The translations under genes and the position numbers were made by a program. A model generated the notes under the pieces. It had not been told where the DNA came from. It ran no database searches and saw only the letters and a list, made by a program, of their open reading frames with translations. Positions 17,129 to 25,239 of a stretch of DNA of 64,000 bases are shown here, piece after piece. This DNA comes from Georgfuchsia sp049276455 (GTDB lineage Bacteria; Pseudomonadota; Gammaproteobacteria; Burkholderiales; Rhodocyclaceae), in the NCBI GenBank assembly GCA_049276455.1, contig JBASWL010000021.1, positions 210,457 to 274,456 on the forward strand. Reading direction: 5' to 3'. How positions within the stretch are numbered: position 1 is the stretch's first letter; each line of letters opens with the position of its first letter.

Positions 17129-17695
17129 ATGAGCATCAAATCTGACAAATGGATTCGCCGCATGGCCGAACAGCACGGCATGATCGAGCCTTTCGAGGCT
17201 GGCCAGGTGCGCGAGGCCAATGGCCAGAAGATCGTCTCCTACGGCACGTCGAGCTATGGTTACGACATCCGTTGCTCTCGCGAATTCAAGCTGTTCACCA
17301 ACATCAACAGCACCATCGTCGACCCGAAGAATTTCGATCCCAATTCCTTTGTTGAAGTGACTGCCGATTACTGCATCATTCCGCCGAATTCCTTCGCTCT
17401 GGCGCGCACTGTCGAATACTTCCGCATTCCGCGCAATGTACTGACCATTTGCCTCGGCAAGAGCACCTACGCGCGCTGCGGCATCATCGTCAATGTCACG
17501 CCGTTCGAGCCGGAGTGGGAAGGCTATGTGACGCTGGAGTTTTCCAACACCACGCCGCTGCCGGCGAAAATCTATGCAGGCGAAGGTTGTGCCCAGGTGC
17601 TGTTCTTTGAATCCGACGAAGTTTGCGAGACCTCGTACAAGGATCGCGGCGGAAAATATCAGGGACAGACCGGTGTGACTTTACCGAAAATCTGA
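17129..17695 (+). CDS. dcd: dCTP deaminase
   Basis: A 188-residue trimeric enzyme converting dCTP to dUTP, the precursor for dTMP made by the nearby thymidylate synthase. Signature blocks are YGTSSYGYDIR, CLGKSTYARCG and FEPEWEGYVTLEFSN, with the catalytic Glu in the last block (E137). Length is the family norm. It is followed by repeat-rich DNA and the decarboxylase gene on the same strand. Confidence 0.97.
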   Translation: MSIKSDKWIRRMAEQHGMIEPFEAGQVREANGQKIVSYGTSSYGYDIRCSREFKLFTNINSTIVDPKNFDPNSFVEVTADYCIIPPNSFALARTVEYFRIPRNVLTICLGKSTYARCGIIVNVTPFEPEWEGYVTLEFSNTTPLPAKIYAGEGCAQVLFFESDEVCETSYKDRGGKYQGQTGVTLPKI

Positions 17696-17722
17696 AATGC
17701 ACATGGCGGTTCGCACAACCGA

Positions 17723-17755
17723 GGCCCCGCCGCCGGGCCGCCCCAAGGCGGGGCC
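17723..17755. repeat. GC-rich hairpin downstream of dcd
   Basis: GGCCCCGCC (17723-17731) and GGCGGGGCC (17747-17755) form a perfect 9-bp stem with a 15-base GC-rich loop. No T tract follows, so it is probably a REP-like palindrome rather than a classical terminator. Confidence 0.55.
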
Positions 17756-17800
17756 AGCCAGAAACATGGAGTCCGCGTATTGTGCGGACGAACAACCGTT

Positions 17801-17823
17801 GCCCCCTTCCGCGGGAAGGGGGC
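17801..17823. repeat. GCCCCCTTCC/GGAAGGGGGC palindrome
   Basis: A 10-bp perfect inverted repeat with loop GCG, 19 bases before the decarboxylase ATG. It is a familiar dispersed repeat type. Its position inside the leader could partly hide the decarboxylase translation start or end transcripts from dcd. Confidence 0.6.
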
Positions 17824-17841
17824 CAAGGGGGTAGGTAAAAA

Positions 17842-20085
17842 ATGCGTTTTCATTTTCCAATCATCATCATCGACGAGGACTTCCGTTCCGAGAACGCCTC
17901 AGGCCTTGGTATTCGCGCCCTGGCCGAGGCCATCAAATTGGAAGGCATTGATGTACTCGGTGTGACCAGTTACGGCGACTTGTCTTCGTTTGCGCAGCAG
18001 CAATCGCGCGCATCTGCTTTCGTGCTCTCGATTGATGATGAGGAACTGGCCAACGCGGCGGAAAAAACCATCGCCGAGTTGCGCTCCTTTGTTGTGGAGA
18101 TCCGCTATAAAAACGCCGAGATCCCGATTTTTCTGCATGGCGAAACCCGTACCAGCCGCCACATCCCGAACGACATCCTGCGTGAGCTGCACGGCTTCAT
18201 CCACATGTACGAGGATACGCCGGAGTTCATTGCGCGCCATGTGGTGCGCGAAGCGCGTACCTATCTTGATTCACTGCCGCCGCCGTTTTTCCGCGCTTTG
18301 GTGCACTACGCCGCGGATGGCTCCTACTCCTGGCATTGCCCCGGCCACTCCGGCGGCGTAGCTTTTTTGAAAAGCCCGGTCGGTCAGATGTTCCACCAGT
18401 TTTTCGGCGAGAACATGCTGCGTGCCGATGTCTGCAATGCGGTCGAAGAGTTGGGCCAGCTGCTTGACCACTCTGGCCCGATAGCCGCATCCGAGCGTAA
18501 TGCGGCGCGCATCTTCAACAGCGACCACCTTTACTTCGTCACCAACGGCACCTCGACTTCGAACAAGATTGTCTGGCATTCCACCGTGGCGCCGGGTGAT
18601 GTCGTGATTGTCGATCGCAACTGCCACAAGTCGGTGCTGCACGCGATCATGATGACAGGTGCAATCCCGGTGTTCCTGATGCCGACGCGCAACCACTTCG
18701 GCATCATCGGCCCGATCCCGAAAAGCGAGTTTGTCTGGGAGAACATTCAGAAGAAAATCGCTGCCCATCCCTTCGCCAGCAAGGTCAAAGGCAAGCCGCG
18801 CGTGCTTACCATCACGCAGAGCACCTACGACGGCATTCTCTACAACGTCGAGGAAATCAAGGAAATGCTCGACGGCAAGATCGATACGCTGCATTTCGAC
18901 GAAGCCTGGCTGCCGCATGCGGCCTTCCACGATTTCTACGGCGACTATCACGCCATGGGCGCCGACCGCCCACGCTGCAAGGAGTCGATGATTTTCTCAA
19001 CCCAGTCCACACATAAGCTGCTGGCCGGTTTGAGCCAAGCCTCGCAGATTCTGGTGCAGGATGCAGAGAACAACAAGCTCGACCGCGACGTGTTCAACGA
19101 GGCCTATCTGATGCACACATCGACTTCGCCGCAGTACTCGATCATCGCGTCGTGCGACGTGGCGGCAGCGATGATGGAAGAGCCGGGCGGCCCGGCGCTG
19201 GTCGGGGAATCGATTGCCGAGGCGCTCGACTTCCGCCGGGCCATGCGCAAGGTGGCCGAGGAATGGGGTAAAGACTGGTGGTTCAAGGTGTGGGGCCCGA
19301 AAGATCTCTCGGAAGAAGGTATTGAAGAACGTGATGCATGGATGCTCAAGGCGGGCGAGCCATGGCACGGCTTCGGCAATATCGCCGAGGGCTTCAACCT
19401 GCTCGATCCGATCAAGGCTACCATCGTCACGCCGGGGCTCGATATCGACGGCGACTTTGCCGACGATTTCGGCATTCCCGCTGCCATCGTCACCAAGTAT
19501 CTCGCTGAACATGGTGTTATCGTCGAGAAATGCGGCCTCTATTCCTTTTTCATCATGTTCACTATCGGCATTACCAAAGGCCGCTGGAACACGCTGGTGA
19601 CCGCATTACAGCAATTCAAGGATGATTACGACAAGAACCAGCCGCTTTGGAAAGCGCTGCCCGAGTTTGTCGCCAAGCATCCGCGTTACGAGCGTACCGG
19701 CTTGAGGGATTTGTGCAGCGAGATTCACGGCGTCTACAAGAAGAACGATATTGCGCGCTTGACCACCGAGATGTATCTGTCGGACATGGTGCCGGTAATG
19801 CGTCCCGCCGACGCTTTCGCCAAAATGGCACACCGCGAGATCGAGCGTGTGACTATCGACCAACTCGAAGGCCGCGTTACGGCGGTGCTATTGACGCCCT
19901 ATCCACCGGGGATTCCGCTGTTGATTCCGGGCGAGCGTTTCAATGCGACCATCGTGCGCTATCTGGGTTTTGCGCGCGAGTTCAATGAACGTTTTCCTGG
20001 CTTCGAGACCGATATTCACGGTCTGGTGAAAGACGCGAGAAACGGCAAGGTGGTCTACTACGTCGACTGTGTCCTGAGTTCGTAA
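17842..20085 (+). CDS. Orn/Lys/Arg decarboxylase (PLP-dependent, large form)
   Basis: A 747-residue protein of the bacterial fold-type I amino acid decarboxylase family. An N-terminal receiver-like wing domain (about 1-130) comes first. The PLP domain carries TSTSNKIVWHS, DEAWLPHAAFH, and the Schiff-base lysine K392 in QSTHKLLAGLSQAS. A C-terminal domain follows. It decarboxylates ornithine, lysine or arginine to a polyamine or agmatine; sequence alone does not settle which. Its last 28 bases overlap the 3' end of folA on the other strand. Confidence 0.93.
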   Translation: MRFHFPIIIIDEDFRSENASGLGIRALAEAIKLEGIDVLGVTSYGDLSSFAQQQSRASAFVLSIDDEELANAAEKTIAELRSFVVEIRYKNAEIPIFLHGETRTSRHIPNDILRELHGFIHMYEDTPEFIARHVVREARTYLDSLPPPFFRALVHYAADGSYSWHCPGHSGGVAFLKSPVGQMFHQFFGENMLRADVCNAVEELGQLLDHSGPIAASERNAARIFNSDHLYFVTNGTSTSNKIVWHSTVAPGDVVIVDRNCHKSVLHAIMMTGAIPVFLMPTRNHFGIIGPIPKSEFVWENIQKKIAAHPFASKVKGKPRVLTITQSTYDGILYNVEEIKEMLDGKIDTLHFDEAWLPHAAFHDFYGDYHAMGADRPRCKESMIFSTQSTHKLLAGLSQASQILVQDAENNKLDRDVFNEAYLMHTSTSPQYSIIASCDVAAAMMEEPGGPALVGESIAEALDFRRAMRKVAEEWGKDWWFKVWGPKDLSEEGIEERDAWMLKAGEPWHGFGNIAEGFNLLDPIKATIVTPGLDIDGDFADDFGIPAAIVTKYLAEHGVIVEKCGLYSFFIMFTIGITKGRWNTLVTALQQFKDDYDKNQPLWKALPEFVAKHPRYERTGLRDLCSEIHGVYKKNDIARLTTEMYLSDMVPVMRPADAFAKMAHREIERVTIDQLEGRVTAVLLTPYPPGIPLLIPGERFNATIVRYLGFAREFNERFPGFETDIHGLVKDARNGKVVYYVDCVLSS

Positions 20086-20552
20086 GTGACAAAGGCGTAG
20101 TCGTAACCAGCATCGGCGCGATGCTGCACGCGGGCAGTCTCATGCCAGGCACTACGGGCGAAAGCCGGGAAATGCGTGTCCCCATCGAAATCAGCATCAA
20201 GTTCGGTAAGCTGCAAACGGTCGGCAAGGGGCAGTGCGAGACGGTAGATTTCCGCGCCGCCGATCACAAAAAGCTCTTCCGCATCAATCACAAGATGAAG
20301 CGCATCTTGCAGTGAGTTGACGACTGTCGCGCCTTCGGCGTGATATGCCGTATCGCGAGTGACCACAATGTTGAGCCGACCTGGCAAGGGCCGCCCCAGT
20401 GATTCCCATGTCTTGCGTCCCATTACGATGGGATGGCCGATAGTTAGTGCCTTGAAGTGCTTGAGGTCTTCCGGTAGCCGCCAGGGCAGTGTGTTGTCGC
20501 GGCCGATGGTGCCATTGCGGGCAACAGCGGCAATGAGTGTCAGCAATGTCAC
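20058..20552 (-). CDS. folA: Dihydrofolate reductase
   Basis: A 164-residue enzyme reducing dihydrofolate to tetrahydrofolate with NADPH. Motifs: IAAVARNGTIGRDNTLPW, catalytic D29 in LPEDLKHFK, GHPIVMGRKTWESLGRPLPGR for NADPH, and VIGGAEIY. It starts with GTG, one base after the thyA stop, so the two are coupled. This fits the need to regenerate tetrahydrofolate oxidised by thymidylate synthase. The 3' end overlaps the convergent decarboxylase gene by 28 bases. Confidence 0.95.
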   Translation of the reverse strand: MTLLTLIAAVARNGTIGRDNTLPWRLPEDLKHFKALTIGHPIVMGRKTWESLGRPLPGRLNIVVTRDTAYHAEGATVVNSLQDALHLVIDAEELFVIGGAEIYRLALPLADRLQLTELDADFDGDTHFPAFARSAWHETARVQHRADAGYDYAFVTYELRTQST

Positions 20553-20553
20553 G

Positions 20554-21348
20554 CTACACCGCTACCGGCGCCGCAATATGGGGATGCGGGTCGTAGCCTT
20601 CGAGTATGAAATCCTCGAAGCGGAACCCAAAGATGTCCTTGACCGCCGGGTTGAGCTTCATTGTTGGCAGGGTGCGCGGCGCACGCGTCAATTGCAAATT
20701 GGATTGTTCGATATGGTTGGAGTAGATGTGGGCGTCGCCAAGTGTATGCACGAATTCGCCGGGTTCCAGGCCGCAGACTTGCGCGATCATCAGCGTCAAT
20801 AAAGCATACGAGGCTATATTGAACGGCACACCTAGAAAAATATCGGCGCTACGCTGATAGAGCTGGCAGGACAGCTTTCCTTCAGCGACATAAAACTGGA
20901 ACAGTGCATGGCAGGGCGGCAACTTCATTTTGTCGACTTCGCCAGGATTCCATGCCGTGACCATGTGTCGCCGCGAATCGGGATTGTGCTTTATACCGTC
21001 GACAAGTTGCGTGATCTGATCGACGGTTTTCCCGTCTGCAGTTTCCCAGCGCCGCCACTGCTTGCCGTACACCGGGCCGAGATCGCCGTTTTCGTCGGCC
21101 CATTCATCCCAGATGCGCACCCCGTTTTCCTTGAGGTAACCAATATTGGTATCGCCTTGCAGGAACCAGAGCAACTCGTGAATGATGGAGCGCGTGTGCA
21201 GCTTCTTTGTAGTCAGCAGCGGGAAGCCTTTGGCAAGGTCGTAGCGCATCTGCCAGCCGAACACCGAGCGCGTACCGGTGCCGGTGCGGTCGCTTTTCAC
21301 GTTGCCATGTTCCAGTACATGGCGCATCAGATCGAGGTATTGCTGCAT
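20554..21348 (-). CDS. thyA: Thymidylate synthase
   Basis: A 264-residue enzyme methylating dUMP to dTMP. The nucleophile is C146 in LPPCHALFQFYV. RTGTGTRSVFG binds phosphate, and HTLGDAHIYSNHIEQ is the C-terminal nucleotide-binding block. The start at 21348 gives MQQYLDLMRHVLEHG, the standard N-terminus; a frame extending to 21417 adds 23 unrelated residues. It heads the thyA-folA unit and is divergent from the M17 peptidase gene with 55 bases between starts, which must contain both promoters. Confidence 0.96.
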   Translation of the reverse strand: MQQYLDLMRHVLEHGNVKSDRTGTGTRSVFGWQMRYDLAKGFPLLTTKKLHTRSIIHELLWFLQGDTNIGYLKENGVRIWDEWADENGDLGPVYGKQWRRWETADGKTVDQITQLVDGIKHNPDSRRHMVTAWNPGEVDKMKLPPCHALFQFYVAEGKLSCQLYQRSADIFLGVPFNIASYALLTLMIAQVCGLEPGEFVHTLGDAHIYSNHIEQSNLQLTRAPRTLPTMKLNPAVKDIFGFRFEDFILEGYDPHPHIAAPVAV

Positions 21349-21403
21349 GGGGTATGGTTCGATGCGAACGCTATAATCTTCGCACCATTCTAAAGGAAAC
21401 CTC

Positions 21404-22855
21404 GTGCCTCTAGCCAAGCTGTCGATTCATGGCCCGTTCCAAGCGAGCCGCTTCCCCCAGCATTCTCACGCATTGCTGTTGTTACCCAAAGTTATAGCCC
21501 TGCCTGACGATATGCCGGCACGAGAACAATGGCTGGCAATGCTGAAGCGCCGCGACAGCAAACTATCCGACCTTGCCAAAACGCCGCTGGCGCTTGACTT
21601 GCCGAATGGCAGTCGGCTGGCCTGCGCCATGGTCGATTCCGCCAAGTCACGCTTCGAGCGACTGACCCTGCTGCGCAAGGCAGTCATGCTGCTGCTCGAC
21701 GAGGCGCCGGAGGAGCTGGCCATCGGTGTTTATGACAATGATCCGTATGTTGCCTGCGATTCGGCCTACGTGGCCTTGCTCAATGGCGCGCCTTTGCCGG
21801 TGCGTAAAAAGAAACCCGCCAAGCCCTTGCGCAAGGTCCATGTATATGGCGCGCCAATGGGGAGTAATTTCAATACTGTACCGATCCTGGCGCGAGCAAA
21901 TCTGCTAACACGTGAACTGACCGCTCAGCCACCCAATGAGCTGACGCCGGCCAGCTATCGCCGCCGCCTTCGCGAACTCGCGAAGGCCTCAGGCTGGGGC
22001 ATCAAGGAATACAACTACCAACGGCTGAAGAAAATGGGGGCAGGCGCTTTCTGTGCTGTGGCGCAGGGCTCGGATCACAAGGATGCCGCCATCGTTCGTT
22101 TACGCTGGCAGCCAAAAGGAGCGAAGAAGCATATCGCCCTAGTCGGCAAGGGCGTCTGTTTCGACACCGGCGGTCATAACCTCAAGCCGGCTCGCTATAT
22201 GGCCGGCATGCACGAGGACATGAATGGTTCGGCAGTGGTGCTGGGCCTGTTGCAGGCAATCGCTGCGCTCAGGCTGCCGGTGGCTGTGGATGCCTGGTTG
22301 GCGATTGCACACAACCACATTTCGCCGCAGGCTTACACGCAGAACTCGGTGGTGCAGGCGCTTAACGGTACCACTATCGAGATTGTGCATACCGATGCCG
22401 AAGGTCGCATGGTGCTGGCCGATGCATTGACGCTGGCCGCAAAATCCAAGCCGCAAGTCATGATCGACTTCGCCACGCTCACGGGTAGCATGCATGCGGC
22501 GTTGGGCAGCCGCTATTCCGGTGTATTTGCAACCACTGATGAGCTGGGCCGGATGGCGGTTGATGCCGGGCGCCAGAGCGGCGAACGAGTGTGCCTGTTT
22601 CCCTTCGATGAAGACTACGAACCGGCGCTCGATTCCAAAGTTGCAGACATCAAGCAATGCACGCTGGAGGGGGAAGCCGACCACATTCTTGCTGCCCGCT
22701 TCCTGAAAAAATTTACCAATGATCTTCCCTGGTTGCACGTTGATCTTTCAGCTTCCAGTTGCAGTGGCGGATTGGGCGCTGCCGCTACTGACCTCACCGG
22801 CTTTGGTGTTGCATGGGGCATTCACTTAATACAGCATTGGTTACACTGTGATTAA
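21404..22855 (+). CDS. M17 leucyl aminopeptidase family protein
   Basis: A 483-residue cytosolic peptidase. The catalytic domain has GKGVCFDTGGHNLKP (metal-binding K and D, about residue 248 onward) and HTDAEGRMVLADAL (about 326-339), the M17 signature with I/H replacing the usual N of NTDAEGRL. It removes N-terminal amino acids from peptides using two divalent metals. It starts with GTG after AAAGGAAA. Its last eight bases overlap the start of the next gene, so both are probably coupled. Confidence 0.9.
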   Translation: MPLAKLSIHGPFQASRFPQHSHALLLLPKVIALPDDMPAREQWLAMLKRRDSKLSDLAKTPLALDLPNGSRLACAMVDSAKSRFERLTLLRKAVMLLLDEAPEELAIGVYDNDPYVACDSAYVALLNGAPLPVRKKKPAKPLRKVHVYGAPMGSNFNTVPILARANLLTRELTAQPPNELTPASYRRRLRELAKASGWGIKEYNYQRLKKMGAGAFCAVAQGSDHKDAAIVRLRWQPKGAKKHIALVGKGVCFDTGGHNLKPARYMAGMHEDMNGSAVVLGLLQAIAALRLPVAVDAWLAIAHNHISPQAYTQNSVVQALNGTTIEIVHTDAEGRMVLADALTLAAKSKPQVMIDFATLTGSMHAALGSRYSGVFATTDELGRMAVDAGRQSGERVCLFPFDEDYEPALDSKVADIKQCTLEGEADHILAARFLKKFTNDLPWLHVDLSASSCSGGLGAAATDLTGFGVAWGIHLIQHWLHCD

Positions 22856-24347
22856 GCTCCCTGGAATTTTTTCAGGCAAATCGGATCACCCCCTCGTCGA
22901 TCCGAAATCAGCACGCGAACTGTTCGATCAACTGAATCGTTCCGATCCATTTGAAGCCATTAATGAAGTTGATTCGTGGCTGGAATCGACCAGCGGCGAT
23001 GAGGAGATCAAACCGCAACGCCGCGCCGAAGTGCTGTTCCAACTCGATGATGTCGGCACTGTGGCGGCCCGCAAACTGGCTCGGGAATACCTGACCTTGG
23101 CCGGCAGCGGCTCAAGCCAAAGTCGAAATCAAAGACTATGGCAGGCTGCCCGCAAGTTCTTGCGGCAACTGGCCGCCAGTTATTGGGTCTTGCTTGACCG
23201 GTTAGAGATTGACAAGAAGCTGCGCGATGAAATGCGCGCTACGCTGCCCGTGATACAAATGCGTTTGCTGCGTGCTTACAGTGGCTGCCTCAAGTGGGAC
23301 AAATTCCGCTATGGGCCACTTGACACTGATTTGTGGTCGAGCGCGGGCAGGCTTTATCTTGAGGCCGAGAAGAACCGCTGGGCGGAGAAAAAATTGGCCC
23401 TTGGAGATGGCACGCCAACGACGATCGTAGCGGAATACTTGCGTCTGTTGCTGTTTCATGCGGCATCGATGGATAACCTTCAGCCGCTGGAAATAGAGCT
23501 TGCCGATCAATTGCTGACTTACTTTCTGCCTGCATTTTCCTTGACAGCACAGGTAAGGCCCGAGAACGTGTATTGGGTTGATGCGGCAAAGCCGCTACCG
23601 CCGACGCGTTTGGCCAAATTGCCAGAAGTTACGCAGACATTGCGTTTCTTCGCCACGACCAATGCAAGATCAGCAATTGAATCATTGTGCAACGAGATTT
23701 CCAGAAGACAAACAGTGCCAAAAGAACTCGTGCTCAATCAACAATTTCCAGTAGCCACAATGATTGCCGTGTTGCAGCACCTCGACGCTTTCTGTGCGCC
23801 GAAACCGCCGGTGCGTTCACAAGTGCGGTATCAGGTGAAGTCGAGGATGTGGGTAGTGGAAGGATTTCAAGCTGCTTTTTCAACACTGCGGGGTAACAGG
23901 CCGAAAGGTGGTTCATGGACGGTGGAAGATGTCAGCCGTGGCGGCATGCGGGCGCGGGCAGAGCTGGCAGACCATGAAGGACTGGGAATTGGATCGCTGG
24001 TGGTAATGTGCCCGGAGGGAGGCGACAACTGGTTGATCGGGATCGTGCGCCGCATCGGCCACGAAAACCAGGTGATGGGCAACGTCGGCATCGAGACCGT
24101 GGGCAGAGTGCCAGGCGCAGTGGATATCGACTGCGAAGGTCTGCGTGGAGAGGGCTTGCTGCTGGATTCAGCCCTCGACGCGGGCGAGATAACCTTGCTG
24201 GCTGTGTCTCCGGGAGTATGGCAGGACTCTAGTCCGATAACTTTTACTCTTGGCGGGAGTCGCTACCGGCTGCGGCCCTACGAGGAACAGCAGCGCAGTA
24301 ATGATTACGTCATCGGTCGTTATTGGGTGGATATTTTACCGGCCTGA
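22848..24347 (+). CDS. Conserved hypothetical protein, possible C-terminal PilZ-like domain
   Basis: A 499-residue protein not confidently assigned to a named family. It is mostly alpha-helical up to about residue 330 and has no signal peptide or membrane segment. After VRSQVRYQVKSRMW the C-terminal third is beta-rich, with VEDVSRGGMRARAEL, which resembles the D-x-S-x-G-G-M signature of PilZ domains that bind cyclic di-GMP. The upstream RxxxR element is not convincing. It starts with GTG within the end of the peptidase gene. Function unknown; the PilZ relation is inference. Confidence 0.75.
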   Translation: MIKLPGIFSGKSDHPLVDPKSARELFDQLNRSDPFEAINEVDSWLESTSGDEEIKPQRRAEVLFQLDDVGTVAARKLAREYLTLAGSGSSQSRNQRLWQAARKFLRQLAASYWVLLDRLEIDKKLRDEMRATLPVIQMRLLRAYSGCLKWDKFRYGPLDTDLWSSAGRLYLEAEKNRWAEKKLALGDGTPTTIVAEYLRLLLFHAASMDNLQPLEIELADQLLTYFLPAFSLTAQVRPENVYWVDAAKPLPPTRLAKLPEVTQTLRFFATTNARSAIESLCNEISRRQTVPKELVLNQQFPVATMIAVLQHLDAFCAPKPPVRSQVRYQVKSRMWVVEGFQAAFSTLRGNRPKGGSWTVEDVSRGGMRARAELADHEGLGIGSLVVMCPEGGDNWLIGIVRRIGHENQVMGNVGIETVGRVPGAVDIDCEGLRGEGLLLDSALDAGEITLLAVSPGVWQDSSPITFTLGGSRYRLRPYEEQQRSNDYVIGRYWVDILPA

Positions 24348-24723
24348 ATCTTCAGGGAGTGTTCTTTCCCCTGCGAACAACTGCGCGATTTCCTCGCGAC
24401 CATTGCATACACCAGATAACACGACCTTTTTTGCTTCGCCTCCGGCGGCAAGTATGCGGGCAAGTTCACCGCCTGAGACGATATCGAACCCGGCACCGAG
24501 ACGGGCGAAGAGATTGAGCACGGCGAGATTCGAATTGGCCTTGGCTGCGTAGCAGATAAGCGCGGTATGCCCGACGGGTGAGCGCATCGCGGTAGGCATT
24601 GTGGGCTTCGGTCAGCGCTTTGCGTGAATAGACGTAACAAGGTGTGCCGAATTATTCAGCAATGTCGGTGAGGCTGACAGCCTGCGACATGCAGAGTCCC
24701 GGCTTGGCGTTTTGCTAGCACCA
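24345..24723 (-). pseudogene. lysA: Decayed diaminopimelate decarboxylase (lysA) remnant
   Basis: Directly after lptM the minus strand encodes AVSLTDIAE, an in-frame TAA at 24652-24654, then FGTPCYVYSRKALTEAHNA. The homology shifts frame near 24590 and continues as ICYAAKANSNLAVLNLFARL, then GFDIVSGGELARILAAGG and VVLSGV. The YAxKAN block carries the PLP-lysine of LysA. The remaining roughly 290 codons are absent, and homology ends where the neighbouring hypothetical gene ends (24347). One stop, one frameshift and a 3' deletion make it non-functional. The last step of lysine synthesis must be encoded elsewhere or lost. Confidence 0.88.
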
Positions 24724-24876
24724 TCAGTGTTGCCCTGCTCCCATGTTAGGATTTGCCAGCGGCACTGTAGCTTGCGGCAAATCGGGCGGTAGGGTCAGCG
24801 GCCCCTTGGTGCCACATGCGCTCAGCAAGGTAACAAGCGCGACAATAGATGCAATGATGAGTGCGAACAGGCGCAT
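24724..24876 (-). CDS. lptM: LptM (YifL-like) small lipoprotein
   Basis: A 50-residue lipoprotein. An N-terminal hydrophobic segment MRLFALIIASIVALVTLLSA is followed by the lipobox LLSAC (acylated C21) and the family motif CGTKGPLTLP. LptM helps mature the LptD/LptE lipopolysaccharide translocon at the outer membrane. It is encoded between cyaY (divergent) and lysA, its normal position in proteobacteria. It remains intact although lysA downstream is ruined. Confidence 0.9.
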   Translation of the reverse strand: MRLFALIIASIVALVTLLSACGTKGPLTLPPDLPQATVPLANPNMGAGQH

Positions 24877-24915
24877 GGCTCAGACTTCCAACGAAAATTT
24901 TGATACTAGCACGCG

Positions 24916-25239
24916 ATGGACGAATCCAGATTCAATCAACTTGCCGATGAAATGTTGACTCGCATCGAAGCAGCGCTTGCCGACTGCGATGCAGATTTCG
25001 ATTACGAATTGAAGCCCGGTGGTGTAATCGAATTGGAGTTTTCCGACGGTGGAAGAATCATCATCAATCGGCACACAGCCGCACGTGAAATCTGGGTAGC
25101 GGCCCGTTCCGGCGGGTTTCACTTCAAACCCGAGGGAGATATCTGGGTGAATACGCGCGACGGCCCGCAATTGATACAAGTACTTGAGCAATGCATGAGT
25201 GAACAGACTGGTGCGCGCGTCGACCTCGGCCTGCTTTAG
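24916..25239 (+). CDS. cyaY: Frataxin-like iron-sulfur assembly protein CyaY
   Basis: A 107-residue protein starting MDESRFNQLADEMLTRIEAAL, with the acidic first helix of frataxins and the conserved strand block NRHTAAREIWVAARSGGFHF (N and W positions as in CyaY). It binds iron and modulates IscS-driven Fe-S cluster synthesis. Divergent from lptM by 39 bases. Its last four bases overlap the convergent PBP1A stop. Confidence 0.95.
   Translation: MDESRFNQLADEMLTRIEAALADCDADFDYELKPGGVIELEFSDGGRIIINRHTAAREIWVAARSGGFHFKPEGDIWVNTRDGPQLIQVLEQCMSEQTGARVDLGLL

Noticed and set aside
18271..18951. 226-codon leftward frame inside the decarboxylase gene
   Set aside because: Antisense shadow in a GC-rich coding region; the sense frame has full family motifs.
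24336..24599. Stand-alone 87-residue gene downstream of lptM
   Set aside because: It is the middle of LysA with no proper start. Homology continues upstream in another frame and past a stop, so it is a pseudogene fragment.
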